Source: JBGMEA01 sp041447245 (lineage in GTDB: Bacteria; Bacillota; Clostridia; Eubacteriales; Anaerofustaceae). Taken from it: a stretch of DNA of 17,403 bases. Below, piece after piece: positions 1-7,224 of the stretch. The position numbers and the translations under genes were made by a program. The stretch lies in NCBI GenBank assembly GCA_041447245.1, contig JBGMEA010000011.1:1-17403 (forward strand). The letters run 5' to 3'. How positions within the stretch are numbered: the first letter of the stretch is position 1; each line of letters opens with the position of its first letter. Under the pieces are notes generated by a model. The model was not told the origin of the DNA. It did no database searches and saw only the letters and a program-made list of their open reading frames with translations.

Positions 1-400
1 TTGGTAATGTATTCTCTTTTGAGATTGATTGTATGGACTCTTTTAAAAAGCCCAGCAAACCCGGCCAATCATATATCGGCTTACCATTTTTGTCAAAACC
101 CTGCTTCGTGAGAAACACGCTGTTCGAAGGCACCGTAAGATCGCCTTTGTCCGGAAGAGCTTCATAAATCTCTTGAATTTTTTGGAGACGCTCATTGACC
201 GTCAGTTGCTCATTCCGACCGATCTCATTGATCTGATCGAAAAATGCTGTCATTGCTTTTTCAGCCGCTGACGATTCGACTTGCTCTTCCGCCTTTATTC
301 TACCAGTTTCTTCTTCCCCCTTCAACAACTCCGCAGAATCCTTCTGTGTTTGGGTTTCCGCTTCGATTGTTTGGTTGGGAATCTCAGCATCCCCCTGCAA
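1..400. repeat. Pretoxin direct repeat, copy 1
   Basis: This stretch aligns to 2787-3180 at a constant offset of 2786 for the first ~375 bases, then with a 6-base (two-codon) insertion near 380-390. I see one substitution in the first ~338 bases (position 59-60 region, CCCGG against CCAGG); differences then increase toward 400, after which similarity exists only at protein level. The repeat continues past the left edge. It codes for the linker just before the C-terminal toxin domain. Confidence 0.92.
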
Positions 401-1267
401 CGTCTTGTTGCCCGCAGTCTCATCAACATCGATTCCCGCCTCTTTCGCCTTCCCCTTCGCCGCTTCGATCTGATTCGAAAAAGAGTTCTTCAGTTCATCA
501 GTCTTTGCCAATATCTCCGATATCGCATTCTCCCAGCTCCCCATGTTCTTCTTCGACTGCTTCTTGTACGCTGCGATCTGCGCATCCGTCACATGCAGGT
601 TCGGGTCTGCCTTCACCGTCTCGGCATACGCGTTGGTGACCGCATCGCCGACCTTGTACAAATCACTGTCGGAGAGTTTTTTTAAATTCGCTTCGTTGAG
701 CAGTCCGCCTTCCCCCGCAACCTTCGAGACTGCACGGTTCACCCCCATGCTGCCAAGCTGCATGCCTCCCGCGATTGCCGCACTCTCCAATGCTTTTTTG
801 ATCGTTTCGGCACTCGTTACATGCGTCAGGATATCGCCGAGCGTATTTGATTCTCCCAACGTCGCATTGCGCAGTATCGGATCGATTGCTTCCTGCAGGA
901 AGGTCTGCGCCGCAGCTTCCCCCATATTCTTTGATAGCGCAGCAATCGTTTTGACGGTGTTCGGATTCTTGATCACTTTGCTCACCGCCCTGTTGATGCC
1001 TTCTTTCACTTTTGTTATTGCGCCATTCTGTCCCGCAGTGTTCCCCTCTTTCATTCCGAGCCCTTCAAAGAACGTCCCGAACGCCAGATTTGCCGCTCCG
1101 TTCAGAAGGCTGTAAGCGGAAGCTTCTTCATCGCTTTTCCCTTCCCCCTTTGCCTGTCGGTAGGAACTCCCGCCTGCGGCGGTTGCATTCGGCACATTCC
1201 GTGCCACACGGTAGAGGATTTTCCCCACTTTCCCGAGCTGGGTTGCCGCGGAGTTTCCGTAATGAAG
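1..1267 (-). pseudogene. 5'-truncated second toxin-carrier gene, runs off left edge
   Basis: An open minus-strand frame (codon high ends at positions equal to 1 modulo 3) runs from the U-tract of the terminator at 1272-1294 to the window edge without a stop. It has no start codon or ribosome-binding site at its upstream end; the first codons read HYGNSAATQLGKVGKILYR. It is a diverged paralogue of the middle of the 1216-residue protein at 2332-5982: both have a Y-x-A-x-x-x-G-x-S-x-x-EA-x-x-Y-x-LLN block, a 'Q(L/E)..(I)P I(L/E)' region and a YAE...TDAQ block. From about 400 down to 1 it becomes almost identical to residues ~935-1065 of that protein, including the FDKNGKPIYDWP pretoxin motif. 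I infer a displaced or remnant carrier whose C-terminal toxin lies left of the window. It could be expressed only after recombination into an intact carrier, or by readthrough. Confidence 0.75.
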
Positions 1268-1271
1268 GCAA

Positions 1272-1294
1272 TAAAAAAAGCCCCCGAAGGGGCT
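1272..1294 (-). terminator. Rho-independent terminator, copy 1
   Basis: On the minus strand the sequence is AGCCCC-TTCG-GGGGCT followed by a run of T (plus-strand A-run 1273-1279). It starts 5 nt after the stop of the 56-codon gene. The hairpin and T-run match the terminator at 2032-2053 base for base, and it sits at the same distance from an immunity-type stop codon. Confidence 0.85.
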
Positions 1295-1299
1295 GAAGT

Positions 1300-1470
1300 T
1301 CAGTCCATATATCCGAGACGGTCGCGCTCTTCCATTGTTTTTTTGAACCGCTCTATTGCTTCCACTGCCTCTTTTGGGGCATTCGGTGTCGGCATATAAC
1401 CTTTCTCGGGATCTATTGTATACCAATCATGATGCTTATAGAAAAAGATAAAGTCTTTATCAGCTCTCAT
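1300..1470 (-). CDS. Small protein (56 aa), candidate immunity partner
   Basis: Starts at ATG 1470-1468 with a strong AAGGAGGAG Shine-Dalgarno about 7 nt upstream. It encodes MRADKDFIFFYKHHDWY..., then a GYMPTPNAPKEAVEAIERFKK segment (given in part), and stops at TGA 1302-1300. The start overlaps the stop of the preceding HExxH domain gene as ATGA, so the two are probably translationally coupled. The protein is small, charged and soluble, with no signal peptide. I do not recognise a named family. Position immediately after a toxin-like domain and before the duplicated terminator is the basis for proposing an immunity protein. Alternatives are a small phage protein of unknown role or a truncated immunity gene. 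Confidence 0.7.
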   Translation of the reverse strand: MRADKDFIFFYKHHDWYTIDPEKGYMPTPNAPKEAVEAIERFKKTMEERDRLGYMD

Positions 1471-2033
1471 TTCAAACTCCTCCTTAATTTATTGATAATA
1501 TTAATTAATATTTCACGAAAAAGTCTCACTTGCTCTGAATCTTTTGAAACATATATACCTGATAACAATTCGGGAAGCAACTCAGAATAACTCTTGCTCG
1601 ACTCCTTATATAACGAAGAATAACCTGAAACATATTTCTCAAGGAAATCCTTACTGCTTAAGTTATATTCCCTCGCCTTTTGCTCAATCACTCGAGTTAT
1701 CACCTTATCTGCCCCCAACAAACGGTTCAGTACGTGTCCCATCTCATGATAGGAAACCGACTGATAATCCGTCCCTTTTACATAAAACCCTTCATCCACT
1801 AGCTTCTGATACTCGGCTTTCAGATATGCCGTATCGTCATAAATACGCTTATTGAATCGAATCGTGTTCGGATCATTTTTGTTTATCATAGCAAATGTAT
1901 CGGTTTCCTGCAAGTCCACATATCGGATTTTCAAAGCTTTCTCTCCCAACACATCCGCATAATCCGTTCTCAGTTTTGCAAGTGACTGATGGATATAACC
2001 AAGCACTTCGGTGACAGGTGGTGAAAGCAACAA
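1467..2033 (-). CDS. Orphan toxin-like C-terminal domain with HEMGH zinc-peptidase motif
   Basis: Frame of 188 codons beginning directly at the U-tract of the terminator at 2032-2053. The first possible start is a TTG inside that tract with no Shine-Dalgarno, so this is most likely a domain without its N-terminal carrier rather than an autonomous gene. Visible motifs: SVSYHEMGHVL, with H96, E97 and H100 as an HExxH zinc site, and a downstream SELLPELL (E151/E155) that could supply the third ligand, as in zincin-type peptidases. Composition is AT-rich compared with the carrier genes on either side. Its stop overlaps the start of the 56-codon gene (ATGA). I infer a displaced toxin C-terminal domain paired with that gene; substrate unknown. 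It could also be a non-toxic peptidase domain of a large phage polyvalent protein. Confidence 0.65.
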   Translation of the reverse strand: MLLSPPVTEVLGYIHQSLAKLRTDYADVLGEKALKIRYVDLQETDTFAMINKNDPNTIRFNKRIYDDTAYLKAEYQKLVDEGFYVKGTDYQSVSYHEMGHVLNRLLGADKVITRVIEQKAREYNLSSKDFLEKYVSGYSSLYKESSKSYSELLPELLSGIYVSKDSEQVRLFREILINIINKLRRSLK

Positions 2034-2053
2034 AAAAAGCCCCCGAAGGGGCT
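2032..2053 (-). terminator. Rho-independent terminator, copy 2
   Basis: Minus-strand AGCCCC-TTCG-GGGGCT hairpin followed by T7 (plus-strand A-run 2032-2038), 5 nt beyond the stop of the immunity-like gene at 2059. It is identical to the copy at 1272-1294. Transcription of the toxin operon should end here, leaving the downstream orphan segment silent unless there is readthrough. Confidence 0.88.
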
Positions 2054-2058
2054 AATTG

Positions 2059-2316
2059 TTAATAGCTATTCAACCTTTTTTGGTAAAGTAATTGATTATA
2101 AAAATAATCATACGCATCTTCTTCATTGTCCAATTCTTTGATTATATAATGACCGCCGCGTTCCACAGTTTTGAATATTTTCCATTTCCCACCTTCATGC
2201 ACACATCCTATAACATCCGGTGAGTCTGTAATTTCATCAAAAACTATTAACCAAGGAAGCAAGGTTTTATCTAAATTCTCTGTTTTTATTTTTTTTATCA
2301 ATTCGGTTTTAGTCAT
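2059..2316 (-). CDS. Immunity-like protein (85 aa), partner of the TNT-like toxin
   Basis: I chose ATG at 2316 (MTKTELIKKIK...). An AAGGAG that overlaps the toxin stop codon lies 11 nt upstream; an in-frame GTG at 2328 abuts that Shine-Dalgarno and is unlikely. The protein has the pattern V-I-G-C-V-H-E-G-G-K-W-K, then VERGGHYIIKE, then an acidic EEDAYDYFY tail. This small alpha/beta pattern (GKW...ERGG......A.DYFY) is seen in immunity proteins of bacterial polymorphic toxin systems and resembles Imm59-like proteins; I cannot confirm the family. It follows the toxin gene by 15 nt and is AT-rich like the toxin's last ~150 codons, so the pair was probably acquired together. Expected role: bind the C-terminal domain in the lysogen's cytoplasm. 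Confidence 0.7.
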   Translation of the reverse strand: MTKTELIKKIKTENLDKTLLPWLIVFDEITDSPDVIGCVHEGGKWKIFKTVERGGHYIIKELDNEEDAYDYFYNQLLYQKRLNSY

Positions 2317-2331
2317 GTCTATTATCACTCC

Positions 2332-5300
2332 TTAATATTTTTGAATGATCCCTAGATCAATTAGTAATTGAATAGACAACGGAATCGTAAATTGATCCGC
2401 GCCACCTTTTAGCAATACTTCTCCCGTATCTTTATCTTTCCATTCGTTTACAACCCCGAATAATCCATATGTTGCATCAATCTGAATATCATTCGCCTCA
2501 ACATTATCTAAGAAATAATGATATTTTATCTGCAAATCATCAAATTCGTATTGTCTATAAGGAGTTCTTCCGTTTGAGATAAGAAGACTATTTAGCTTCT
2601 TGAGAGATCCTTCGGAAATTGCATCAATCACCTCAAAATACAGTTCATTGTCAAACTCGATCTGATGCCTTGCAGATGGATTATCAGCATAAGGAAGACC
2701 TAACTCATCGAAAGTCGGAAATTCTCCGTTTTCTTTTATCCCGCTCAGATTGTTTCCCGATTTGCTTCCAAATCGGCTCATTCGGCTAGGTAATGTATTC
2801 TCTTTTGAGATTGATTGTATGGACTCTTTTAAAAAGCCCAGCAAACCAGGCCAATCATATATCGGCTTACCATTTTTGTCAAAACCCTGCTTCGTGAGAA
2901 ACACGCTGTTCGAAGGCACCGTAAGATCGCCTTTGTCCGGAAGAGCTTCATAAATCTCTTGAATTTTTTGGAGACGCTCATTGACCGTCAGTTGCTCATT
3001 CCGACCGATCTCATTGATCTGATCGAAAAATGCTGTCATTGCTTTTTCAGCCGCTGACGATTCGACTTGCTCTTCCGCCTTTATTCTACCAGTTTCTTCT
3101 TCCCCCTTCAACAACTCCGCAGAATCCTGCTGTGTTTGGCTTTCCGCTTCGACTGTTTGATTGAGAACTTCCCCCTGCAACGCATTACTTTCTGAAAGAG
3201 CACCCATCTCCTCCTGCAGTCTCATCACTGAACTGATCCGATTCTCCGCCGTCTTTGTCTTGAGCGCCTCATGCACATAGCCTTTCACCTGCGCATCCGT
3301 AAAACCGAACTTCTTCAGATGTTCCGCATACTTTGATACCATCTCCCCGTATGCCGCTTTCACTTGCGCACCGCTCATGTTCTTCAGCTGTTCGTAGGTG
3401 TACGCCGTCGTCTGTACGCTCTGATTCTGCGCTTTGCTTTTCGTCTGCGCGGGCAGCAACCCCTTCTCCCTCATCACCGCCACCACATCCTGCATCGGAG
3501 TTGCGCTGTCTTTATTGATGGCAATGCTCCCGTCGGCATTGACCTGCGTCTGTCCTTGTGTAAAGCTCACGTCCTGATTGGTCAGCAGTGTTAAGTCCTG
3601 CGCAAGTCGGATGGATCGGTCGGACACTCCCATGCTTTCCCCGTTCTGTCTCACATTCCCCATCATGGTGTTCAGCCTTGCGGTTGTATTGACGTCGACA
3701 ATCGTGTCCGATCCTCCTCCCAAGATTCCACCTGTCCAGAAACCGATCATGGCGGCATACAGATCATCCGCCGTCAGTCCGATCGGGTTGTTCGCAAAGG
3801 TGTACTGCTCCCCGTCAAAGGAGATATTCTCGATGATCGGGTTCACCAGCTGCTCCGTCAGCTCTTCCACGAACTCTCCCGTTCCGTTGGAGAGGAAAGC
3901 GGTGACGGCGGTTTTCGCCGTTTCGTTTTTGAGCACCTTCCCGATGGCTCCGCTGAACGTCTCCTTGAACTCCTTGGTCAGATTAAATCCTTTTGTTTCC
4001 TTTCCGAAAATCCCGAATGCCTTTTCGGTTGCCGTAGAAACGGCGGCGTTGAGCAATCCGTAAACCGTCGCTTCTTTTTCGCTGAAACCCGCACGGATGG
4101 CATCGTTATACGTCTGTCCCGCCGTTCCCACAAAAGTCACAAGCAGTCCGCCGCCGGGAAGAAGCCCTTCGGCAAGCATCGAAGGCAGCATATTGCCGAT
4201 CGTATAAGATACATCGAGAATCGTTTTCCCGACCCCGTTCATTTCCCCCCTCACATCATCGATCATCTTTTCGTTCCAGTTGGCTTGTTGCCATTCTTCA
4301 GGCACAAATTCTCCCAACCCCACGATTTTCATTCCGAATGTCGCAACGCCCTGCGCAGCGTCGCTTACCCCTTCGGTAAAATTGCTGCTGACCGCTTCCA
4401 CTTTGTCCAGTGCCGTGATTTCGGGGTCTTTCCAGTTCAGGTAATAATAAAGGTTGCTTCCGATTTTCTCGGCATCTCCTCCTCCGTCGGAACCTGCCAG
4501 TATGTCTGCGATCTTGTTCAGATCTTCCATTCGAAGTCCGTCAACATAAGCGTCATAGGCAATCTTTGCCGCACTCTCATCATCGATAACCCCCGATTTG
4601 GCGTAAGTTTCCGCCTGAAAAATCGCCTGATTATAGTTATCCTCATAGTTCAGCACAGATTCGACACCGTAATAGTAATCTTTTGCGCTGCCCGATCCGA
4701 GTTCATCCAATGCTCCCTGCACATCTCCGTTTGACTGGATGGAGAGCAGTTCGTTTGCGGCATTCTGCAGGGATTCATCGGTAAATTTATACCCGTTTTC
4801 CAATTGTTTTAAAATGGAAAACGCCTGTTCATACGCCTCTTCATTGAGATTTCCCGCATAGCTTTGCTTGAATTCATCAAGATAACTCTGCAATATTGTG
4901 TCATCATCAATATAGTTTCCGTCCCCGTCAAAGCGGAATGGATTGCTGAATTCCGTCTTCACATAGAAATCCATGGACTTGCTTCCCGTCGCAGAACTGT
5001 TTGTGTCGATGGTTTTCGTGCGATTCGAATTTATTCCAATATCGTCTTGGTATCCTTCTGCTGTTTCACTGTAGGTGTCCAAAGCGGATTGTGCCTGATT
5101 GAGCGCATCCTTTGCTTGTTTGTATTTCTTCAAGGCATCCGCAAGATCGGTATTTGCCTCAATATATCCCGTAGTCTCCATGTTTGGCGCAGGAACGGGA
5201 GGTTTAATCGTTGAATTGGGATCCCCCTTTATTGGCTGAGGAAGAGGGGATTTCTGCATTGAAAGCCGTACGCCTTTCACTTGCAGATCAGCTGCATTCA

Positions 5301-5982
5301 GATTAGCCTGCGCAATCTGCACTTGTTCCTGGTAATAAGAGAGATCGTGTTTATTGGAATCTTCGGGGGCAGTTGGTTCGTATTCGGGATCCCCCCCTTT
5401 TTCTGCCTTCTGCTTCAGCTGCGATGCGTATTCATATCGTTGCTTTGCCTCGTTGTAGCTCGCTTTTGCCGCGTCATACGCCTGCTGCAAGCTCTGTCTT
5501 TCTTCCGCGCTTCCACGCTCCGTGCGCAGTTCAAGCTGTGCCGCTTTCATCGCACTCAGCGCATCGCTCATCGCTGCGCTTGCGTTGCTCATCGCAGTAT
5601 CGGGCGAAAAAGAATACTGCGTACTCGTCTGCTGCTGTGCAGCTTGTGCTTCCTTGACTGCTTTTGCGTATCGTATCTTTTGTGCCGCCGCATCCATCAC
5701 GTCGGTGTCGATGCGATAAGACTTATTTTGATTGCCCGTATCGGAAGTGTCGGCAGCCGATGCGGCGCCTGTCTGATTGTTCGCAGACAGATTCCCGATG
5801 GCGTTCGATACGGAAAATCCCGACAGAAAATCCTGTCGGGATGTCAAGTAATTGTCCTGGATTTGTTTGAGATTGTTCAGATAATCCTGCGCCAGTCGGT
5901 TCAGTCCGCTGTAGTCTTTGCTTGTTCCGTTCAACAGCGATCGGCTCTGCCTGCTCAGGATGTCCGTCGGTTTGTTTGGCAT
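2332..5982 (-). CDS. Large phage virion-associated polymorphic-toxin carrier with TNT-like C-terminus (1216 aa)
   Basis: ATG at 5982 is preceded by AAAGGGGA. Domains read by eye: residues ~20-60 and ~98-195 Gln/Ala-rich predicted coiled coil; ~215-330 helical, with a Pro-rich stretch; ~340-560 acidic, Tyr-rich; ~590-760 hydrophobic Gly/Ala-rich with GGGLLVTFVGTAG, an A-x-x-x-G-F-S-x-x-EA-x-x-Y-x-LLN block and WTGGILGGG, a membrane-active-looking segment seen in many large phage proteins; ~935-1065 pretoxin (GFDKNGKPIYDWPGLLGF); ~1065-1216 C-terminal domain with RFGSKSG (R1070), LPY, and GGADQF...LIDLGII (Q1197). That order (DWP..GF, RFG..G, LPY, GG..Q) fits TNT-type NAD glycohydrolase toxins. 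Codon and base use become AT-rich at ~2790. The gene lies at the end of the tail/virion module, so I infer an internal or tail-associated virion protein carrying a toxin. The TNT call is moderate. Confidence 0.78.
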   Translation of the reverse strand: MPNKPTDILSRQSRSLLNGTSKDYSGLNRLAQDYLNNLKQIQDNYLTSRQDFLSGFSVSNAIGNLSANNQTGAASAADTSDTGNQNKSYRIDTDVMDAAAQKIRYAKAVKEAQAAQQQTSTQYSFSPDTAMSNASAAMSDALSAMKAAQLELRTERGSAEERQSLQQAYDAAKASYNEAKQRYEYASQLKQKAEKGGDPEYEPTAPEDSNKHDLSYYQEQVQIAQANLNAADLQVKGVRLSMQKSPLPQPIKGDPNSTIKPPVPAPNMETTGYIEANTDLADALKKYKQAKDALNQAQSALDTYSETAEGYQDDIGINSNRTKTIDTNSSATGSKSMDFYVKTEFSNPFRFDGDGNYIDDDTILQSYLDEFKQSYAGNLNEEAYEQAFSILKQLENGYKFTDESLQNAANELLSIQSNGDVQGALDELGSGSAKDYYYGVESVLNYEDNYNQAIFQAETYAKSGVIDDESAAKIAYDAYVDGLRMEDLNKIADILAGSDGGGDAEKIGSNLYYYLNWKDPEITALDKVEAVSSNFTEGVSDAAQGVATFGMKIVGLGEFVPEEWQQANWNEKMIDDVRGEMNGVGKTILDVSYTIGNMLPSMLAEGLLPGGGLLVTFVGTAGQTYNDAIRAGFSEKEATVYGLLNAAVSTATEKAFGIFGKETKGFNLTKEFKETFSGAIGKVLKNETAKTAVTAFLSNGTGEFVEELTEQLVNPIIENISFDGEQYTFANNPIGLTADDLYAAMIGFWTGGILGGGSDTIVDVNTTARLNTMMGNVRQNGESMGVSDRSIRLAQDLTLLTNQDVSFTQGQTQVNADGSIAINKDSATPMQDVVAVMREKGLLPAQTKSKAQNQSVQTTAYTYEQLKNMSGAQVKAAYGEMVSKYAEHLKKFGFTDAQVKGYVHEALKTKTAENRISSVMRLQEEMGALSESNALQGEVLNQTVEAESQTQQDSAELLKGEEETGRIKAEEQVESSAAEKAMTAFFDQINEIGRNEQLTVNERLQKIQEIYEALPDKGDLTVPSNSVFLTKQGFDKNGKPIYDWPGLLGFLKESIQSISKENTLPSRMSRFGSKSGNNLSGIKENGEFPTFDELGLPYADNPSARHQIEFDNELYFEVIDAISEGSLKKLNSLLISNGRTPYRQYEFDDLQIKYHYFLDNVEANDIQIDATYGLFGVVNEWKDKDTGEVLLKGGADQFTIPLSIQLLIDLGIIQKY
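2787..3180. repeat. Pretoxin direct repeat, copy 2 (inside the intact carrier gene)
   Basis: Nearly identical to 1-400, offset 2786. It encodes residues ~935-1065, the linker before the C-terminal toxin domain. Left of 2787 (the toxin side) the intact gene becomes AT-rich; right of 3180 the two carriers differ strongly at DNA level. Confidence 0.92.
5817..5842 (-). other. Perfect 10-bp hairpin inside the start of the carrier gene
   Basis: Plus-strand arms ATCCCGACAG and CTGTCGGGAT are separated by AAAATC. It falls in codons ~47-56 of the 1216-residue gene, about 140 nt into the message. On the transcript it is followed only by a short U4 run, so it is not a convincing terminator. It may affect translation or be chance. 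Confidence 0.5.
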
Positions 5983-6033
5983 GGTGTTCCCCTTTCTGCA
6001 TCACTGAGATCATGCAAGCCTCCCATGCAAACA

Positions 6034-6735
6034 TTACAGAGGTGTTGTTTTCCCGACATCTACGAAACTGCTTCGATTTAAATACTTAATGTATTCATCC
6101 TTTTCGCTATCAGTCAAACCACTTTCCGATGCCTCTTCGACATATTTATTGATAACTTCAGCAGGTAATCCGGTTGGATACTTACTTTCAACCAATTTAT
6201 CAACATCTGCCTTCAACTTGTTTAATAATCTATGATCTTCGGATTTGGCAGATGAGGAATAAACTGTTCCCGTATTGCTGTTGTCTTGCTCTGATTTTAA
6301 TTTATAATCCCACTGCGCATTCTGCCAATAATCGCTGTTTTTCAGCTGATTTGCCGCCGCCTGTGCTGTTTTTGCATTCGCCGCACTCTGTGCAAGCAGA
6401 GATTTGGTCTGCAGTTCCGTTTTCTGTCTGGATGCATCTGCCGCCTGCGCCGCTGCTGCCAGTCTGCTGCGGTACGCATTGTATCCCGCATTTGCCGCCG
6501 TTTCGCTCAGTGTGCCATTCAGCCCGAGCCTTGCCGCGGCTGCCGCGCGCACATCCGTCGGGTTGCGGTACGCGTCATAATCACTCTGCGCGCCCTGGGC
6601 TTCCTTTGTTCCGTTCGCTTCCGCTTCCGTTTTCGTGCTGTCTGCCGATGCGGAAAGGGCGGCATCCCCTTCCGCGCGCAGTTTTGCTTCCGCTTCCATC
6701 ATCGCGTCAATGAGTTCTTTTGATGTCTGTGCCAT
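6034..6735 (-). CDS. Ala/Tyr-rich phage virion protein, paralogue of the next upstream gene (233 aa)
   Basis: ATG at 6735 (MAQTSKELIDAMM) has GAGGAGGAAT directly upstream; an earlier ATG at 6747 overlaps the preceding stop region and lacks a site. The first ~70 residues are Glu/Ala-rich helix. Then comes a block NPTDV...AARLGLNGTLSE...GYNAYRSRLAAAAQA, followed by Gln/Ala-rich helix and a charged C-terminus (ESGLTDSEKDEYIKYLNRS). The NP...GL..(S/T)..E....YNAY...LA.A block also occurs in the 154-residue protein upstream, so the two are paralogues. No enzyme motif, signal peptide or membrane segment. Its place between fibre genes and the giant carrier suggests an internal or tail-associated structural protein, comparable in position to ejection proteins of short-tailed phages; that is inference. 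Confidence 0.72.
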   Translation of the reverse strand: MAQTSKELIDAMMEAEAKLRAEGDAALSASADSTKTEAEANGTKEAQGAQSDYDAYRNPTDVRAAAAARLGLNGTLSETAANAGYNAYRSRLAAAAQAADASRQKTELQTKSLLAQSAANAKTAQAAANQLKNSDYWQNAQWDYKLKSEQDNSNTGTVYSSSAKSEDHRLLNKLKADVDKLVESKYPTGLPAEVINKYVEEASESGLTDSEKDEYIKYLNRSSFVDVGKTTPL

Positions 6736-6743
6736 ATTCCTCC

Positions 6744-7208
6744 TCACTCCTGCAGCAGAGAATTGTAGTAATCCATCTGCTTTTGGTTCCAGTAATTGTC
6801 GTACAGATTCTGATAATAGTCCGCTTCGTTCGACAGCTTCTGCGCATTGCCCGAGGCAAGCGTCGAAAGATAAGACTGATTCGTGTCGTCCTGTTCGCTC
6901 TGCGCTGCCGAAGCGGCTTTCGCAAGCGCGGACTGATACGCGTTATAGCTGTTCGCGTAATTTTTTTCCGCCGCTCCGCTGTGTCCGAGGCCCGCCGATG
7001 CGAGCGATTCGCTCTGCGTTCCGTAGGGATTCACGTAATCCAGATAATCGGCATAAGCCGATCGGTTCGTGCTTTTCAAAGCCGCCGCCGTCTGCGCATT
7101 GGCATAATCTTTTTCGCTGAGCGCCTGCTCCAGAAGGGTACTCACCGCTTCATTCTGCAGACGCTTCATTTCTTCGAGATAACTGTTCGGTTCGGTTGTT
7201 TCCGCCAT
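6744..7208 (-). CDS. Ala/Tyr/Gln-rich phage virion protein (154 aa)
   Basis: Two adjacent ATGs (7211 and 7208) follow AAAGGAG; 7208 gives the better 7-nt spacing. The frame extends farther upstream but would overlap the preceding gene. Sequence: short acidic start (MAETTEPNSYLEEMKRLQNE), then YADYLDYVNPYGTQSESLAS, AGLGHSGAAEKNYANSYNAY and a helical, Gln/Asn/Tyr-rich end (SNEADYYQNLYDNYWNQKQ). It shares the NP...AGL..SG..E....YNAY block with the 233-residue neighbour. Sits 8 nt before it and 16 nt after the fibre gene, so it is clearly in one operon. Likely structural, possibly an assembly partner of the giant carrier; I know no named family. Confidence 0.7.
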   Translation of the reverse strand: MAETTEPNSYLEEMKRLQNEAVSTLLEQALSEKDYANAQTAAALKSTNRSAYADYLDYVNPYGTQSESLASAGLGHSGAAEKNYANSYNAYQSALAKAASAAQSEQDDTNQSYLSTLASGNAQKLSNEADYYQNLYDNYWNQKQMDYYNSLLQE

Positions 7209-7224
7209 CATCCCACTCCTTTCT

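Noticed and set aside
1466..2034. Treating the HEMGH frame as an ordinary complete gene
   Set aside because: Its only upstream start is a TTG inside a terminator U-tract without a ribosome site.
2317..2328. GTG start at 2328 for the immunity-like gene
   Set aside because: It abuts the AAGGAG site with no spacing; ATG 2316 is a better fit.
5281..6081. 266-codon plus-strand open frame
   Set aside because: Antisense to the carrier gene; Cys/Arg/Leu-rich, no family motif, no Shine-Dalgarno.
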